The position numbers and the translations under genes were made by a program. A stretch of 36,674 bases of DNA. Origin: Rikenellaceae bacterium (GTDB lineage Bacteria; Bacteroidota; Bacteroidia; Bacteroidales; Rikenellaceae). The notes beneath the pieces are model-generated. The model did not search any database. It saw nothing but the letters and a program-made list of their open reading frames with translations, and was not told where the DNA came from. Below, piece after piece: positions 7,482 through 16,477 of this stretch; position 1 is the stretch's first letter, and each line of letters starts with the position of its first letter. The stretch is from NCBI GenBank assembly GCA_017415005.1, contig JAFQJK010000082.1, positions 1-36,674 on the forward strand, written 5' to 3'.

Positions 7482-9712
7482 AGTGTGAAATTGATTTTGA
7501 TCCGGATGTTGGTGCCCGGCATCGGATAACACTGTACCACCTCGTACTGCTGGTTGAAAAGGTTGTTCACCTCGGCCGTTACGCGCAGCGTGTGGCGTCC
7601 GAGGGCGATCGTCTTAGCGAGCGAGAGGTCGTGCGTGTACCACGGCTGCGCGTAGTTCTCGCGGATGTTGGCCACCGACTCGTACCGCTCGCCGGTGTAG
7701 ATGAAGCTGTAGTTGAGGTCCCACCCGCGCCAAGCGGCGCCGAGGATGGCCGACCCGCTGTGCCACGGGATGTAGGGGATCTGGCCGCCGTACCACTCGC
7801 TCGCGGGGTCGGTGCGGTCCTGCGCCTGCTGATAGGTGTAGCTCACCCGCGCCCGCACGCCTACGGGCCCGAATGCCCAGAGGGTCTGCACCGAGAGGTC
7901 GATACCGCGTATCTCGACATGCCCGAGGTTGATCATCGTCCACTGGAACTGGTTCGAGGTGGGCATGGCGATGATCTTGTCCTCGACCTCGTTGTAGTAG
8001 GCGTCGGCCTGCACGTCGAGCGAGCGCAGCCGCCGTCCGGCGAACCCGCGCGTGTAGGCCACTCCCACGTCGTACTGGGTCGTGTACTCGGGGTTGAGAT
8101 ATTTGTTGCCGATGAACGTATAGTAGAGGTCGTTGAGCGTCGGCATGCGGAAGATGCGCTTATAGAACGCCCGGATGTTGAGCCCGCTGCCGGGCATCGG
8201 GTCGACGAGGGCCACCACCGTGGGCGTCCACTCGTGCTTGTCGGGAGCCGCGCCGCCCACCGAGCGGGTCTTGTCGTGCACATAGGTGTAGAGCAGGCTG
8301 CCCTGCAGGCGCAGGCGCCTGAACCGCATCGCGGTGGCTGCGGCCGTGAGCAGCGTGTTGCGCGTGGGGTAGGCGAAGTCGACGAGGTCGGCGTCGAGCG
8401 TGTTCCACTGGAAGTCGGTCGAGAGGCTGGCGTTCCACCACTCGAAGATGTCGAAGCCGTGCGCCGCCGAGGCGTAGACCTCCTGCTGGTAGTAGTGGTT
8501 GTTGACGTACATCGTCGTCACGTCGTGGCGCGGGTCCGAGAGGTAGTGCAGGTAGTCGTAGGCGTACTTGACGTTCGCCAGCAGGCTGTACGTTTTGCTG
8601 AAGCGCTTGCGCAGCGACCCCTGCGCGAAGAAGTTCTGATCCCACTGCCGGTCCTCGTGCTTGAACTTGCCGGGCTCCTCGCGCACCGACGCGCCGGGAT
8701 AGCCGCGCTCCGAGTTGTAGTAGTATGCCTTGGCCCGCCACTCGCCGCCCTTGAGCTGCCCGAACAGGCCGCCCTCGACCCTGAGCGCCCGCACGTCGCC
8801 GTTGCGCCGCACCTCGGTCGTGTCGTAGCCGTCCTTCTTGGCATAGCTGAACTTGTACCGCCCGGTGGTGTAAAGGTACTCGGCGCTCAGCGAGCTCGTG
8901 ACGCGTCGCGCGAGCCGGTGCTCCCAGAGCAGCGAGGGGTTGGCCGTCCCGAACGAGCCTGTTTTAAGCCCGACCGAGAGGTTGTCGCGCCGCGCGCTGT
9001 CGAGCCGGGGTGTGCGCGTGGTCATGTAGATGGCTCCGGCCGAGGCGAAATCCTTGGCCGCCTGCAGCAGGTCGCTTTTTTGTCCGTTGTAGAGCGCCAC
9101 GGCCTCCATGTTGTCGAGCGAGAAGCGCCCGAGGTCGACCTGCCCGTTCTGTGCGTTGCCGAGCTGAACCCCGTCGTAGAACACGCCTACGTGCTGGCTG
9201 CCCATGCTGCGGATGTTGACGGTCTTCAGACCGCCGATGCCGCCGTAGTCTTTGATCTGCACACCCGAGAAGTAGCGGATTGCGTCGGCCACCGAGAGCG
9301 CGCTGAGACGGCTGAGCGTTTTGCCGTCGAGCACCTGGACCGGGACGATCTTCGATGCTGCACGCTGCCCGAGCACGGTCACCTGCCCGATGTGTTGCAG
9401 GCTGTCGAGGTTCGACACATACCGGCGCCTGTCGTCCGGCTGTGCCGCTGTGCCCGGGCAGCACTGTACGCTGTCCGCCCCGATATCCGTGTGCAGAGCC
9501 GACTGTTTGGCGCCCTGTGCAGCCCTTGCTGTTGCGACCGTCCTGTCCGCATCGGGGCCTGCCGGTGCGTTGCTTGCTGCGGCCGCCGCTGTCGCGGCCG
9601 GCTGTGAGGCTCCCGTTCGGTCCGTTGCTCCGGACCGTACGGCAACGCTTCCTGCTGCCGTGCTCCCGGCGGCCATCAGGCCAATCAGGAAGAGGAGTAA
9701 GGATTTTGTCAT
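7478..9712 (-). CDS. btuB: TonB-dependent cobalamin receptor (BtuB family)
   Basis: A 744-residue outer-membrane receptor that would import corrinoids using TonB energy. A signal peptide (MTKSLLLFLIGLMAAGSTAAG) is followed by an unusual Ala/Thr/Gly-rich stretch (residues about 25-105), then a plug domain starting near IGQVTVLGQR with the typical VADAIRYFSGVQIKDYGG and VNIRSMGSQHVGVFYDGVQ segments. The rest is a beta barrel with alternating aromatic strands and a C-terminal strand ending in INFTL. Substrate assignment rests on the cobalamin riboswitch upstream and the BtuG-like gene downstream. I chose the ATG at 9712 because it opens directly on the signal peptide; the frame upstream lies in riboswitch leader DNA. 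Confidence 0.92.
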   Translation of the reverse strand: MTKSLLLFLIGLMAAGSTAAGSVAVRSGATDRTGASQPAATAAAAASNAPAGPDADRTVATARAAQGAKQSALHTDIGADSVQCCPGTAAQPDDRRRYVSNLDSLQHIGQVTVLGQRAASKIVPVQVLDGKTLSRLSALSVADAIRYFSGVQIKDYGGIGGLKTVNIRSMGSQHVGVFYDGVQLGNAQNGQVDLGRFSLDNMEAVALYNGQKSDLLQAAKDFASAGAIYMTTRTPRLDSARRDNLSVGLKTGSFGTANPSLLWEHRLARRVTSSLSAEYLYTTGRYKFSYAKKDGYDTTEVRRNGDVRALRVEGGLFGQLKGGEWRAKAYYYNSERGYPGASVREEPGKFKHEDRQWDQNFFAQGSLRKRFSKTYSLLANVKYAYDYLHYLSDPRHDVTTMYVNNHYYQQEVYASAAHGFDIFEWWNASLSTDFQWNTLDADLVDFAYPTRNTLLTAAATAMRFRRLRLQGSLLYTYVHDKTRSVGGAAPDKHEWTPTVVALVDPMPGSGLNIRAFYKRIFRMPTLNDLYYTFIGNKYLNPEYTTQYDVGVAYTRGFAGRRLRSLDVQADAYYNEVEDKIIAMPTSNQFQWTMINLGHVEIRGIDLSVQTLWAFGPVGVRARVSYTYQQAQDRTDPASEWYGGQIPYIPWHSGSAILGAAWRGWDLNYSFIYTGERYESVANIRENYAQPWYTHDLSLAKTIALGRHTLRVTAEVNNLFNQQYEVVQCYPMPGTNIRIKINFTL

Positions 9713-9844
9713 CGCTGTATTCGAATCATCGTAACGGATCGATTTTACAGCAGACGGACGACCGTGAAAAATACAGGGATTTTTACGTGAAGACACCGCC
9801 GGATTCTCGCCCATTCGCCGCAGGCCGTAAAACCGAATGTGCAA

Positions 9845-10040
9845 GGCAGGTCTTCTGACTTGTTCCGGCCGGGGCGCCTTCCCGGTCCCTCAGAGGGGGA
9901 CCAGTGGCGGTAGAATGCCTCGGCCTGACGTGCCCGGACCGTGCCGGGCAGGAACTTACAGCAGCGGGAACTGTTGCCGACTCTCACGGCATTCCCTTTT
10001 CATCCTCGCCGCCGGTCCGGTGGGTGGCGGCGAAGAAACC
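9845..10040 (-). promoter_or_regulatory. Cobalamin (AdoCbl-type) riboswitch
   Basis: Read on the minus strand, the leader contains GGGAATGCCGTGAGAGTC and then the conserved core GCTGCTGTAAG, a GCCACTGG segment, and ends with the B12 box AAGTCAGAAGACCTGCC (9861-9845). The order and spacing match the class I cobalamin riboswitch. It lies about 135 bases before btuB, so corrinoid binding should repress the btuB-btuG operon. The 5' boundary is approximate. Confidence 0.93.
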
Positions 10041-10049
10041 ATTGCACGG

Positions 10050-10057
10050 CAAAGGTA
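10050..10057 (-). promoter_or_regulatory. -7 element of the btuB leader
   Basis: TACCTTTG on the minus strand lies just ahead of the riboswitch. No clear TTTG is at the usual distance. The position is right for a transcript beginning near 10043. Confidence 0.6.
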
Positions 10058-10060
10058 ATG

Positions 10061-10398
10061 GTTTCTGTCGGAAAACGGACGCGCTCCCCGTTTTTATGCC
10101 GTATTTTGTTGCGCCGGCCTTGCCGGAAGGTGCGGGCTGCGTGCCATGCCCCGGAGCTATGCAAAACCGCTGTCGTCTCAAGATGAGATAGGGGGCCGTC
10201 GCCAGGAGATATGCGCAAAGCCGCCGGGGCAAGGTGCCGCGGCCTCCGGCGGCCGACCGGACAAAGCGCCCCCGCCGGAATGCCGGCGGGACACCCTCCG
10301 TGCTGCAAGGCCCGGACGCGGACTTCTTCCGCACCGTCCCGGTGTGCCGGGTCCGACCGGGTCCCTTGGGCAGAGATGCGTCCCGGGACGCTTTCGCT
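10061..10398. other. GC-rich intergenic DNA
   Basis: Between the btuB promoter and the sensor kinase stop. The only structure I see is an 8-bp perfect stem (CCCGCCGG, loop AATG, CCGGCGGG) at 10271-10290, which could help end kinase transcription. No gene-like frame. Confidence 0.5.
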
Positions 10399-13300
10399 TT
10401 AGATGAAGACCAGCCTGTGCCTGAGCAGCTCGAGGATCTGTGTTCTGAGCTTCTGGGCGTTGAGCGGCTTGGGCGTATAGGCGTCGAACCCGCTTTGCAT
10501 GATCCGCTCCTCGTCGGCCGCGTAGGCATAGGCCGTCACGGCGATGATCGGCACCTTGTCCGAGAGCTTGCGGATCTCGGCCGTGGCCTCGTAGCCGTTC
10601 ATTTCGGGCATGTTGATGTCCATCAGTACGATATGGGGGCGGTGTTTCCGGAACAGCTCGACGGCCTCGCGCCCGTTCCAGGCGTGCAGGATGTTGTACT
10701 CCTTGCCGAGGATCGAGCTGAACAGCTTGAAGTTGTCCGGGTTGTCCTCGGCGATGAGCACCACGAGCTTGTCGCGCTCGATGGCTTCCGGCTCGACCAG
10801 CTTGTCCTCGGCCGCTTTGCGGGCGACGGGCCGGTAGGGGAGGGTGAACCAGAAGTTCGATCCCTTGCCCTCTTCCGATTCGACGCCGATCCGGCCTCCG
10901 GCATGCTCGACGATCGTCTGGCAGATCGACAGGCCGAGGCCCGTGCCCTGCGAAAAGTCGTTCAGCTTGACGAAGCGGCCGAAGATATCGGACTGCTTTT
11001 CCCGGGGGATGCCGCAGCCCGTGTCGCGGACGTAGAAGCGGAGCATCTGTCCGTCATCCGTGAGACGGTAGCCGATCGTGATCGAGCCTTCCTGCGTGAA
11101 CTTGATGGCGTTGGTGGTCAGGTTGGTAAGTACCTGCGTAAGCCGGTTTTTCTCCGTGCGGACGAAACAGTCGGGCAGCCGCTCCCCGGATACGATCTCC
11201 ACGCGGTCCGACGTGCTCCGCATCCGCGCAGCCTGTACGAGCTCGTCGATCAGCTTGTTGAGGTCGACGTCCGTATATACGAATTCGAGCGTTCCGGCCT
11301 CGATCTTCGACAGGTCGAGGATGTCGCTGATCAGTTGCAGCAGCAGCGTGTTGTTATTCTCGATAATGCTGACGTACTCCTGGCGCTCCTGCTCCTCCTC
11401 AGCTGTGGCGATGAGGTTCGAGAACCCGACGATAGCGTTGAGCGGCGTGCGTATTTCGTGGCTCATGTTGGCCAGGAAGGCGCTTTTGAGGCGGTTCGAC
11501 TCTTCGGCCTTCTCCTTGGCCGAGATCAGCTCGTGCTCCATCTGCTTGCGGGCGGTGATTACGAGTGACGATCCGATCAGCACGGTCGGGTGGCCGTGGT
11601 CGTCGGTCTTGTCGACGGTCGCCTGTACCTCTACCCACTCGAACCGGGTCTTGTGGCCTTCGTGGACGATCACGCGGTACTCCTCGCGCATGTTCTCGAT
11701 ACTTCCCGATATGAGCGCCTCGTAGGCTTGCCGCACTTTCTCGCGGTCGTCTTTGTATATTTTGCCGAAATATTCCTCCGAGGGTACGGTCAGTTGGTCC
11801 TCCTGGATCCGCTTGCTGCCCATCAGCTCGACGGGTTTATTGACGTCGCAGAGGATGGTGTCCGTCTTCAGGTCCCATTGCCAGGGGACGATATTGGCCA
11901 CTTCGAGCGACATGGCCAGCTTGTGGTTGACCACGCGCACCGTTTGCTGGGCGCGGACCAGCTCCGTGCAGTCGATGAAGAACAGGTCGACGTGCGAGGG
12001 CTTCTGCGAGGGTGCGGCGATGATCTGGAAGTGGGTGTCGGTCCGGGCGAAGTAGTACTGGTAGGTGATCTCTTTGTGGCTGGTGCACACCTTTGCATAG
12101 AGGTCGAGTATGTGCTGGTCCTGCTCCCAGTGGGCCTCGCTGCCGCGTTTCCCGCGGAGCTGGTGCGCCGCGATGAACTGCCGGGCGAAGCAGGGGTTCG
12201 CGTCCTTGATGATATAGTCCTTCACATGGTTGCCGGGTCCGATCTTCAGCTCGATCTCGAGGTAGGCGACGGGCATGTTGTTGAACAGGTTGCGGTAGCT
12301 CGACATCAGGCCGATCTGCCGGCGCTGCGCCTGTCGGTTCAGGATGAGGATATAGATGACCAGCAGCAGGATCACGAAGCTGAAGATGATCCCGGCGATG
12401 AAGTACCTGTACTGTGCGAGCGTGCTGGGCGGCTTCCAATAGAAAAACGTATCGCCCGGGAGGTTGTCTGTGTCAATCCCGGCGTCGGTCAGGGCCCTGT
12501 GGTTGAGCACCGGGAGCGGTTCGATTCCCGTAAAGCGCTCCAGTTGCTTGCCCTTCACGCCGTTGAGCAAGCCGTCGAGCAGGTTGCGGACCCGTTGCGA
12601 GGTTGCGGCTTTGGGCGGGAAGTAGCCGCCCGTCATGTCGCAGTCCTCGACACCGATGTCACGCAGCGTGTAGATCGGCCGGTCGGTGTATTGGCACATG
12701 ACGCGGTAGGCGTCGATGTTGACGATCGTATTGCCGGCCCGCTTGTTTTTCTGGACCCACGAAAAGTAGAGCAGGCCGGTCGTCTCGTCGGCCCTGCGCA
12801 GGCTGTCGAACATGGCGTCGGTCGATATTTCGCCTTCGGTGAGGAAGGTGAGCTGCACCGAGGGGAACTGTGTGGCCATGATCTCTTTCATCTGCTCGCG
12901 CAGCTCGGCGCTGATCCAGCGCTGGTCCGAGAGGAACATCAGCTTTTTGATCCCTGGGTCGGCATCGAGCATGAGGCGGATCGTCTCGGCCGGATAGACA
13001 GGCGACGGGACGACCGTCGTGTTGGGACTGGTCACCGCCTCGTTCAGCGGTTGGCGCAGTTCGTGCGGAATGACCCTGGCCGTGAGCGGATAGATGTCGG
13101 GTCCCGTGTAGTTGACCTCGGCGAACAGCAGCACCGGTGTCGCCTGCCAGTAGTCGTCGAGCGCTTCGTGCAACAACTCCCAGCAGCCATTGCCGATGTA
13201 GATGATCGTTCGGGGCGGGTGGGTGTATTTCTGTTTGATCGTTTCGAGGAACTCGTCGACCTGCCACTGCTGGTCGAGCAGCATGAGGTACATGTTCTCG

Positions 13301-13524
13301 GTCGACGACTGCATGTCGACCGGGCCCGCGGTCAGCTCCTCGGCGATCGTGTTGATGATCATGTCACTCCAGGGTGTGTCGGGCGTGTATGTGTTGATGA
13401 TCAGGACGTAATCCGAGTTGACGATCGTCTGGGTGATTCCGCGGACCGAGGGGCCCAGCAAGAGTCCGATGAGCAGGATGCTTGCCAATCCGTAGCGTTT
13501 CGCGGCGCTCAGGTTCTGTTTCAT
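10399..13524 (-). CDS. Hybrid sensor histidine kinase with periplasmic ABC-type binding domain
   Basis: A 1041-residue membrane kinase. Domains in order: signal/first membrane segment (residues about 12-30); a periplasmic domain resembling ABC_sub_bind solute-binding proteins (35-350); a membrane helix (375-395); PAS-like regions (about 405-525 and 540-660); a HisKA domain with phospho-acceptor His689 in NMSHEIRTP; an HATPase domain with the N box (NLTTNAIKFT), DTGCGIP and GTGLGLS; and a C-terminal receiver domain with Asp927, phospho-acceptor Asp969 (VLMDINMPEMNG) and Lys1019. There is no DNA-binding output domain, so the signal must pass to another phosphotransfer protein. It is not beside a response regulator here. 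The ligand is unknown. The start at 13524 opens on the signal sequence. Confidence 0.93.
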   Translation of the reverse strand: MKQNLSAAKRYGLASILLIGLLLGPSVRGITQTIVNSDYVLIINTYTPDTPWSDMIINTIAEELTAGPVDMQSSTENMYLMLLDQQWQVDEFLETIKQKYTHPPRTIIYIGNGCWELLHEALDDYWQATPVLLFAEVNYTGPDIYPLTARVIPHELRQPLNEAVTSPNTTVVPSPVYPAETIRLMLDADPGIKKLMFLSDQRWISAELREQMKEIMATQFPSVQLTFLTEGEISTDAMFDSLRRADETTGLLYFSWVQKNKRAGNTIVNIDAYRVMCQYTDRPIYTLRDIGVEDCDMTGGYFPPKAATSQRVRNLLDGLLNGVKGKQLERFTGIEPLPVLNHRALTDAGIDTDNLPGDTFFYWKPPSTLAQYRYFIAGIIFSFVILLLVIYILILNRQAQRRQIGLMSSYRNLFNNMPVAYLEIELKIGPGNHVKDYIIKDANPCFARQFIAAHQLRGKRGSEAHWEQDQHILDLYAKVCTSHKEITYQYYFARTDTHFQIIAAPSQKPSHVDLFFIDCTELVRAQQTVRVVNHKLAMSLEVANIVPWQWDLKTDTILCDVNKPVELMGSKRIQEDQLTVPSEEYFGKIYKDDREKVRQAYEALISGSIENMREEYRVIVHEGHKTRFEWVEVQATVDKTDDHGHPTVLIGSSLVITARKQMEHELISAKEKAEESNRLKSAFLANMSHEIRTPLNAIVGFSNLIATAEEEQERQEYVSIIENNNTLLLQLISDILDLSKIEAGTLEFVYTDVDLNKLIDELVQAARMRSTSDRVEIVSGERLPDCFVRTEKNRLTQVLTNLTTNAIKFTQEGSITIGYRLTDDGQMLRFYVRDTGCGIPREKQSDIFGRFVKLNDFSQGTGLGLSICQTIVEHAGGRIGVESEEGKGSNFWFTLPYRPVARKAAEDKLVEPEAIERDKLVVLIAEDNPDNFKLFSSILGKEYNILHAWNGREAVELFRKHRPHIVLMDINMPEMNGYEATAEIRKLSDKVPIIAVTAYAYAADEERIMQSGFDAYTPKPLNAQKLRTQILELLRHRLVFI

Positions 13525-13623
13525 GACTATTCCGGTAGGTGCCTTGGGGTTATCGACGGGGCAGTCGGTTGTGGGTTTGCCGGGTTGTTTCCGTGCAGGC
13601 TCCCGGCCGGCCGTTCCGCTCAG

Positions 13624-13631
13624 CAAAGGTA
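13624..13631 (-). promoter_or_regulatory. -7 element of the hybrid kinase gene
   Basis: TACCTTTG on the minus strand, giving a leader of about 95 bases. No TTTG lies at 19-20 bases; a TTG sits further off at 13662-13660. Confidence 0.55.
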
Positions 13632-13748
13632 ACTAAATATGCCGAAATGTGTCGGTATACAATCATTTTATTGCGGTGGAGATTACCCGTTTACCTCTCC
13701 GCGCTGTGCCTTGTAGTCCGGTACGCCGCTCCGGCGGGGCGTGTGATT

Positions 13749-13774
13749 GCCGGGGGCCGCGTGCGGCCCCCGGC
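13749..13774. repeat. Perfect GC palindrome
   Basis: Twelve bases (GCCGGGGGCCGC) pair perfectly with GCGGCCCCCGGC across two bases (effectively an 11-bp stem with a four-base loop). It lies between divergent promoters, with no T run, so it is not a standard terminator. Confidence 0.8.
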
Positions 13775-13951
13775 GTTGAGCGCCTCGGCTTTGCGCGCGT
13801 TGCTGCGTTTGCCGGACCGGCCATGGCCCCGGAACGGTCCTCCTCTCGGTTTGCCGACCTGTGTCCGCGCCCGGGCGGGGCCCTCTGGGGCATTTGCCCC
13901 CGCAAAAGGTACTGTTCCGTGTCCTTGCGTGCGTAGTTCGGCAAATTGTGC

Positions 13952-13959
13952 TACCTTTG
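13952..13959 (+). promoter_or_regulatory. -7 element of the glycosyltransferase operon
   Basis: TACCTTTG about 100 bases before the GT2 start. A TTG at 13925-13927 is slightly too far upstream for the ideal spacing. Confidence 0.6.
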
Positions 13960-14059
13960 TTTGCCGGATGTTCCCGCCGCGACCGGGCGCCCTGTGCGGC
14001 CATCCCGCGCGTCCCGGTGCTCCGCCGTTGTTTCGTCCGACCTTAATAATGCTATTCCG

Positions 14060-14989
14060 ATGGTTAAAGTATCGCTGGTCATCGCCACTTACAACCGTTC
14101 GCGCAGCCTGCTGCGCACGCTCGGGAGCCTTCCGGCCCAGACGCTCGACCGCTCGCTTTTCGAGGTGGTGGTGGTCGATAACAACAGCTCCGACGACACG
14201 CGCGAGGTGGTCGGGCGCTTCGCCGCCGACCATCCCGACCTGCGCCTTGTCTACCGTTTCGAGCGCGAGCAGGGCCTTTCGCCCGCGCGCAACAGCGGGA
14301 TCGCGGCGAGCCAGGGCGGTTATATCGTCATTATCGACGACGACGAGACGGTCAATCCCGGGTTCCTTTCGTCCTATTACTACCTGTTCGAGAACTTTCC
14401 AGATGCGGCGGCGGCCGGAGGGCGTATCGTGGCGCGTTTCGAGACGGCGCATCCCCCGCGCTGGATGTCACATTACACCGAGCGCGTGATCGCCGGTATT
14501 CTCGACCTGGGGCCCCGCATCCGCCCGTTCACCGGCAAGGCCTACCCGGGCGGCGGCAACATCGGCTTCCGTCGATCGGCGTTCGACCGCTACGGTCTTT
14601 TCGACCCGTCGCTGGGACGCCGGGGCGCTCTGCTGCTGGGCGGCGAGGAGAAGGAGCTCGTCGGCCGCATCCGTGCCGCTGGCGAGCAGGTCTACTATGT
14701 CCCGGGCGCGGTCATCTATCACTATATTCCGGCTGAGCGCCTTACGAAGGCCTATTTTGACAAAGTGACCTACATGGTAGGCGTGAGCGAGCGCACGCGC
14801 ACGAAGGCGCAGGGGACAGGCGCTTTCGCCGGCCGAGTGCTCGCCGAGTGTGTCAAGTGGGCCGCGACGCTGGTGTTGCTGGCAGGCTACACGCTCCGCT
14901 TCCGCCCGGCCAAGGGGTGGTATCTGGTGCGTATGCGCAGGAATGTCTCGCGTGGCCTGATGGGTGCGGGCCCTGCGAATAACCGTTAA
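14060..14989 (+). CDS. Family 2 glycosyltransferase
   Basis: A 309-residue GT-A enzyme that would move a sugar from a nucleotide-sugar donor to a growing glycan at the cytoplasmic face of the membrane. It opens with VSLVIATYNRS, has the VVVDNNSSDDT donor-site segment, the acidic metal-binding triplet DDD at residues 93-95 (IIDDDETVNP), and a late GGEEKELVGRIRAAG region typical of the acceptor side. A hydrophobic C-terminal helix (WAATLVLLAGYTL) suggests membrane contact. I chose the ATG at 14060; the 38 residues upstream are shadow. The next glycosyltransferase starts 13 bases after this stop, so they form an operon. Donor and acceptor cannot be predicted. Confidence 0.92.
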   Translation: MVKVSLVIATYNRSRSLLRTLGSLPAQTLDRSLFEVVVVDNNSSDDTREVVGRFAADHPDLRLVYRFEREQGLSPARNSGIAASQGGYIVIIDDDETVNPGFLSSYYYLFENFPDAAAAGGRIVARFETAHPPRWMSHYTERVIAGILDLGPRIRPFTGKAYPGGGNIGFRRSAFDRYGLFDPSLGRRGALLLGGEEKELVGRIRAAGEQVYYVPGAVIYHYIPAERLTKAYFDKVTYMVGVSERTRTKAQGTGAFAGRVLAECVKWAATLVLLAGYTLRFRPAKGWYLVRMRRNVSRGLMGAGPANNR

Positions 14990-15002
14990 CGATCCCGAGA
15001 TT

Positions 15003-16448
15003 ATGGCTTCGAAAGACACTCCCGATTGTCCGCAACCGTTTCCGGCCGCTCCCTGTGCCGTGCCGGCAACTCCGGCTGCCGCACGCCCTGGCGGGGAGGT
15101 TCCGGCCACCGGCCGGCCGGCCGGGCCGGTGGGCGCGCCGGCTTTGGATACATTCCCCGGAGCCTCGGCTCATGCCGGTATCGCCGCAGGAGATGCCGCA
15201 GCTCATGTCGTTGCTCCTGCCCCGGAGCGACAGGCCGCTCCCCCTGCCGTTGCCCCGGATCCCCGCGATTCACCGGTTTTCGGTGCGGGTGCCGCTCCCG
15301 GCGGCTCTGCGGACACTGCGTCCAAACATATATTGATTGTCTCGGGCTTTTGCTCGCCCGAGATCACTCCGCGTGCGTTCCGCACTGCCGAGCTTGTGCG
15401 CGAGTTCTGCCGCCGGGGCCACCGTGTGACGCTCGTCGTGCCCAACAAGGAGGTCTACCGGGAGCATCCGCTGCGGGTCGATGGGCTGACGGTGCTTTAT
15501 GCCGCGTCGCCGCTTGCGCGTGCGGGCGCCGTCCCTGCGCGTCGCCGTCTGCGCCGCTTCGTGCCCGACTGGGCGATGCGCGTGCTGCTCTATTTCTACA
15601 ACCACGAGTTTTTTGCCAAATACGACAGGGGCCTGACCGCGCGTCTGATGGAGCTTGAGGGGAAGTACGACGCGCTGATCTCGCTCTCATACCCCGTGGC
15701 GGTCCACCGTTCGGCGATGAAGGCATTGCTGCGCAACAGGCGATTGCATATCCGCCGTGCGTTGGCCGAGTTCAGCGACCCGCCGATGCGCGGCGAGTAC
15801 AATGCCCGCTTCTTTCCGCTCTACCACCGCTTCCTGTACCGCATGGGGCGGGTCTACGACCGTTTCATCGTCCCGGTGTCCAATGCGCTCCCATGCTATA
15901 CGCGCTATAAGCCTGCGGCTGAGATCGCCGTCATTCCGCAGGGCTTCGACTTTTCGGCCACGCACACCGAGCCCTATGCGCCCAATCCGGTGCCGACTTT
16001 CGCCTATGCCGGCCGCTTTTACCGCCATACGCGCGAGTTGCGCTACTTTCTCGACTATCTGGCCGGGACGGGGCGTGATTTCCGCTTCGTGCTCTACCTG
16101 ATCCAGCGCGACCCCTATTTTGACGATCTGATCGAGTCGTACCGCCCGCGTCTGCGGGGGACGGTCGAGGTGCACGACGGTATCCCGCGCGAGCAGCTCA
16201 TTGCGAGCCTCAGCACGATGGACTTTATCGTCAATTTCGAGTTCACCTACAAGACGGCCACGCCGAGCAAACTGATCGACTATGCGCTGGCCGGCCGGCC
16301 GGTCGCGTCGTTCAGCGAGCTGACCTTCGACCCGGCCTCCTTCGATCGCTTCCTGGCGGGCGACTATGCCGACGCGCTGGTGCTTCCCGACCGCGCACAG
16401 TACGATATCCGTAACGTCGCGGCCCGTTTCCTTGAGCTGATCGGGTAG
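15003..16448 (+). CDS. GT-B type glycosyltransferase with long Ala/Pro-rich N-terminus
   Basis: A 481-residue protein. From residue about 108 it has a GT4-like two-Rossmann fold: HILIVSGFCSPEITPRAFRTAELV at the N-terminal domain start, a central AVIPQGFDF linker, FAYAGRFYRHTRELRYFL at the start of the C-terminal domain, and TATPSKLIDYALAGRPV in the donor-binding region. Residues 2-105 are low complexity, rich in Ala, Pro and Gly, with no homology I recognise. A later start would have to lie after this stretch, but I see no in-frame ATG there. It is probably co-transcribed with the GT2 gene and would build the same glycan. The substrate is unknown. Confidence 0.85.
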   Translation: MASKDTPDCPQPFPAAPCAVPATPAAARPGGEVPATGRPAGPVGAPALDTFPGASAHAGIAAGDAAAHVVAPAPERQAAPPAVAPDPRDSPVFGAGAAPGGSADTASKHILIVSGFCSPEITPRAFRTAELVREFCRRGHRVTLVVPNKEVYREHPLRVDGLTVLYAASPLARAGAVPARRRLRRFVPDWAMRVLLYFYNHEFFAKYDRGLTARLMELEGKYDALISLSYPVAVHRSAMKALLRNRRLHIRRALAEFSDPPMRGEYNARFFPLYHRFLYRMGRVYDRFIVPVSNALPCYTRYKPAAEIAVIPQGFDFSATHTEPYAPNPVPTFAYAGRFYRHTRELRYFLDYLAGTGRDFRFVLYLIQRDPYFDDLIESYRPRLRGTVEVHDGIPREQLIASLSTMDFIVNFEFTYKTATPSKLIDYALAGRPVASFSELTFDPASFDRFLAGDYADALVLPDRAQYDIRNVAARFLELIG

Positions 16449-16477
16449 GGGGGCGCGCGGCTCGTTCCCGGCCAAAT

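Noticed and set aside
6177-7529. 450-codon plus-strand frame
   Set aside because: Antisense to the BtuG-like gene with lipobox and propeller repeats.
7592-9607. 671-codon plus-strand frame
   Set aside because: Antisense to btuB; no motif, no start context.
10234-11568. 444-codon plus-strand frame
   Set aside because: Overlaps the kinase HATPase and receiver domains on the opposite strand; a shadow.
11590-13632. 680-codon plus-strand frame
   Set aside because: Antisense to the sensor kinase, whose domains are clear. Composition (Val/Asp/Arg/Leu-rich, no motifs) is the usual GC-rich shadow.
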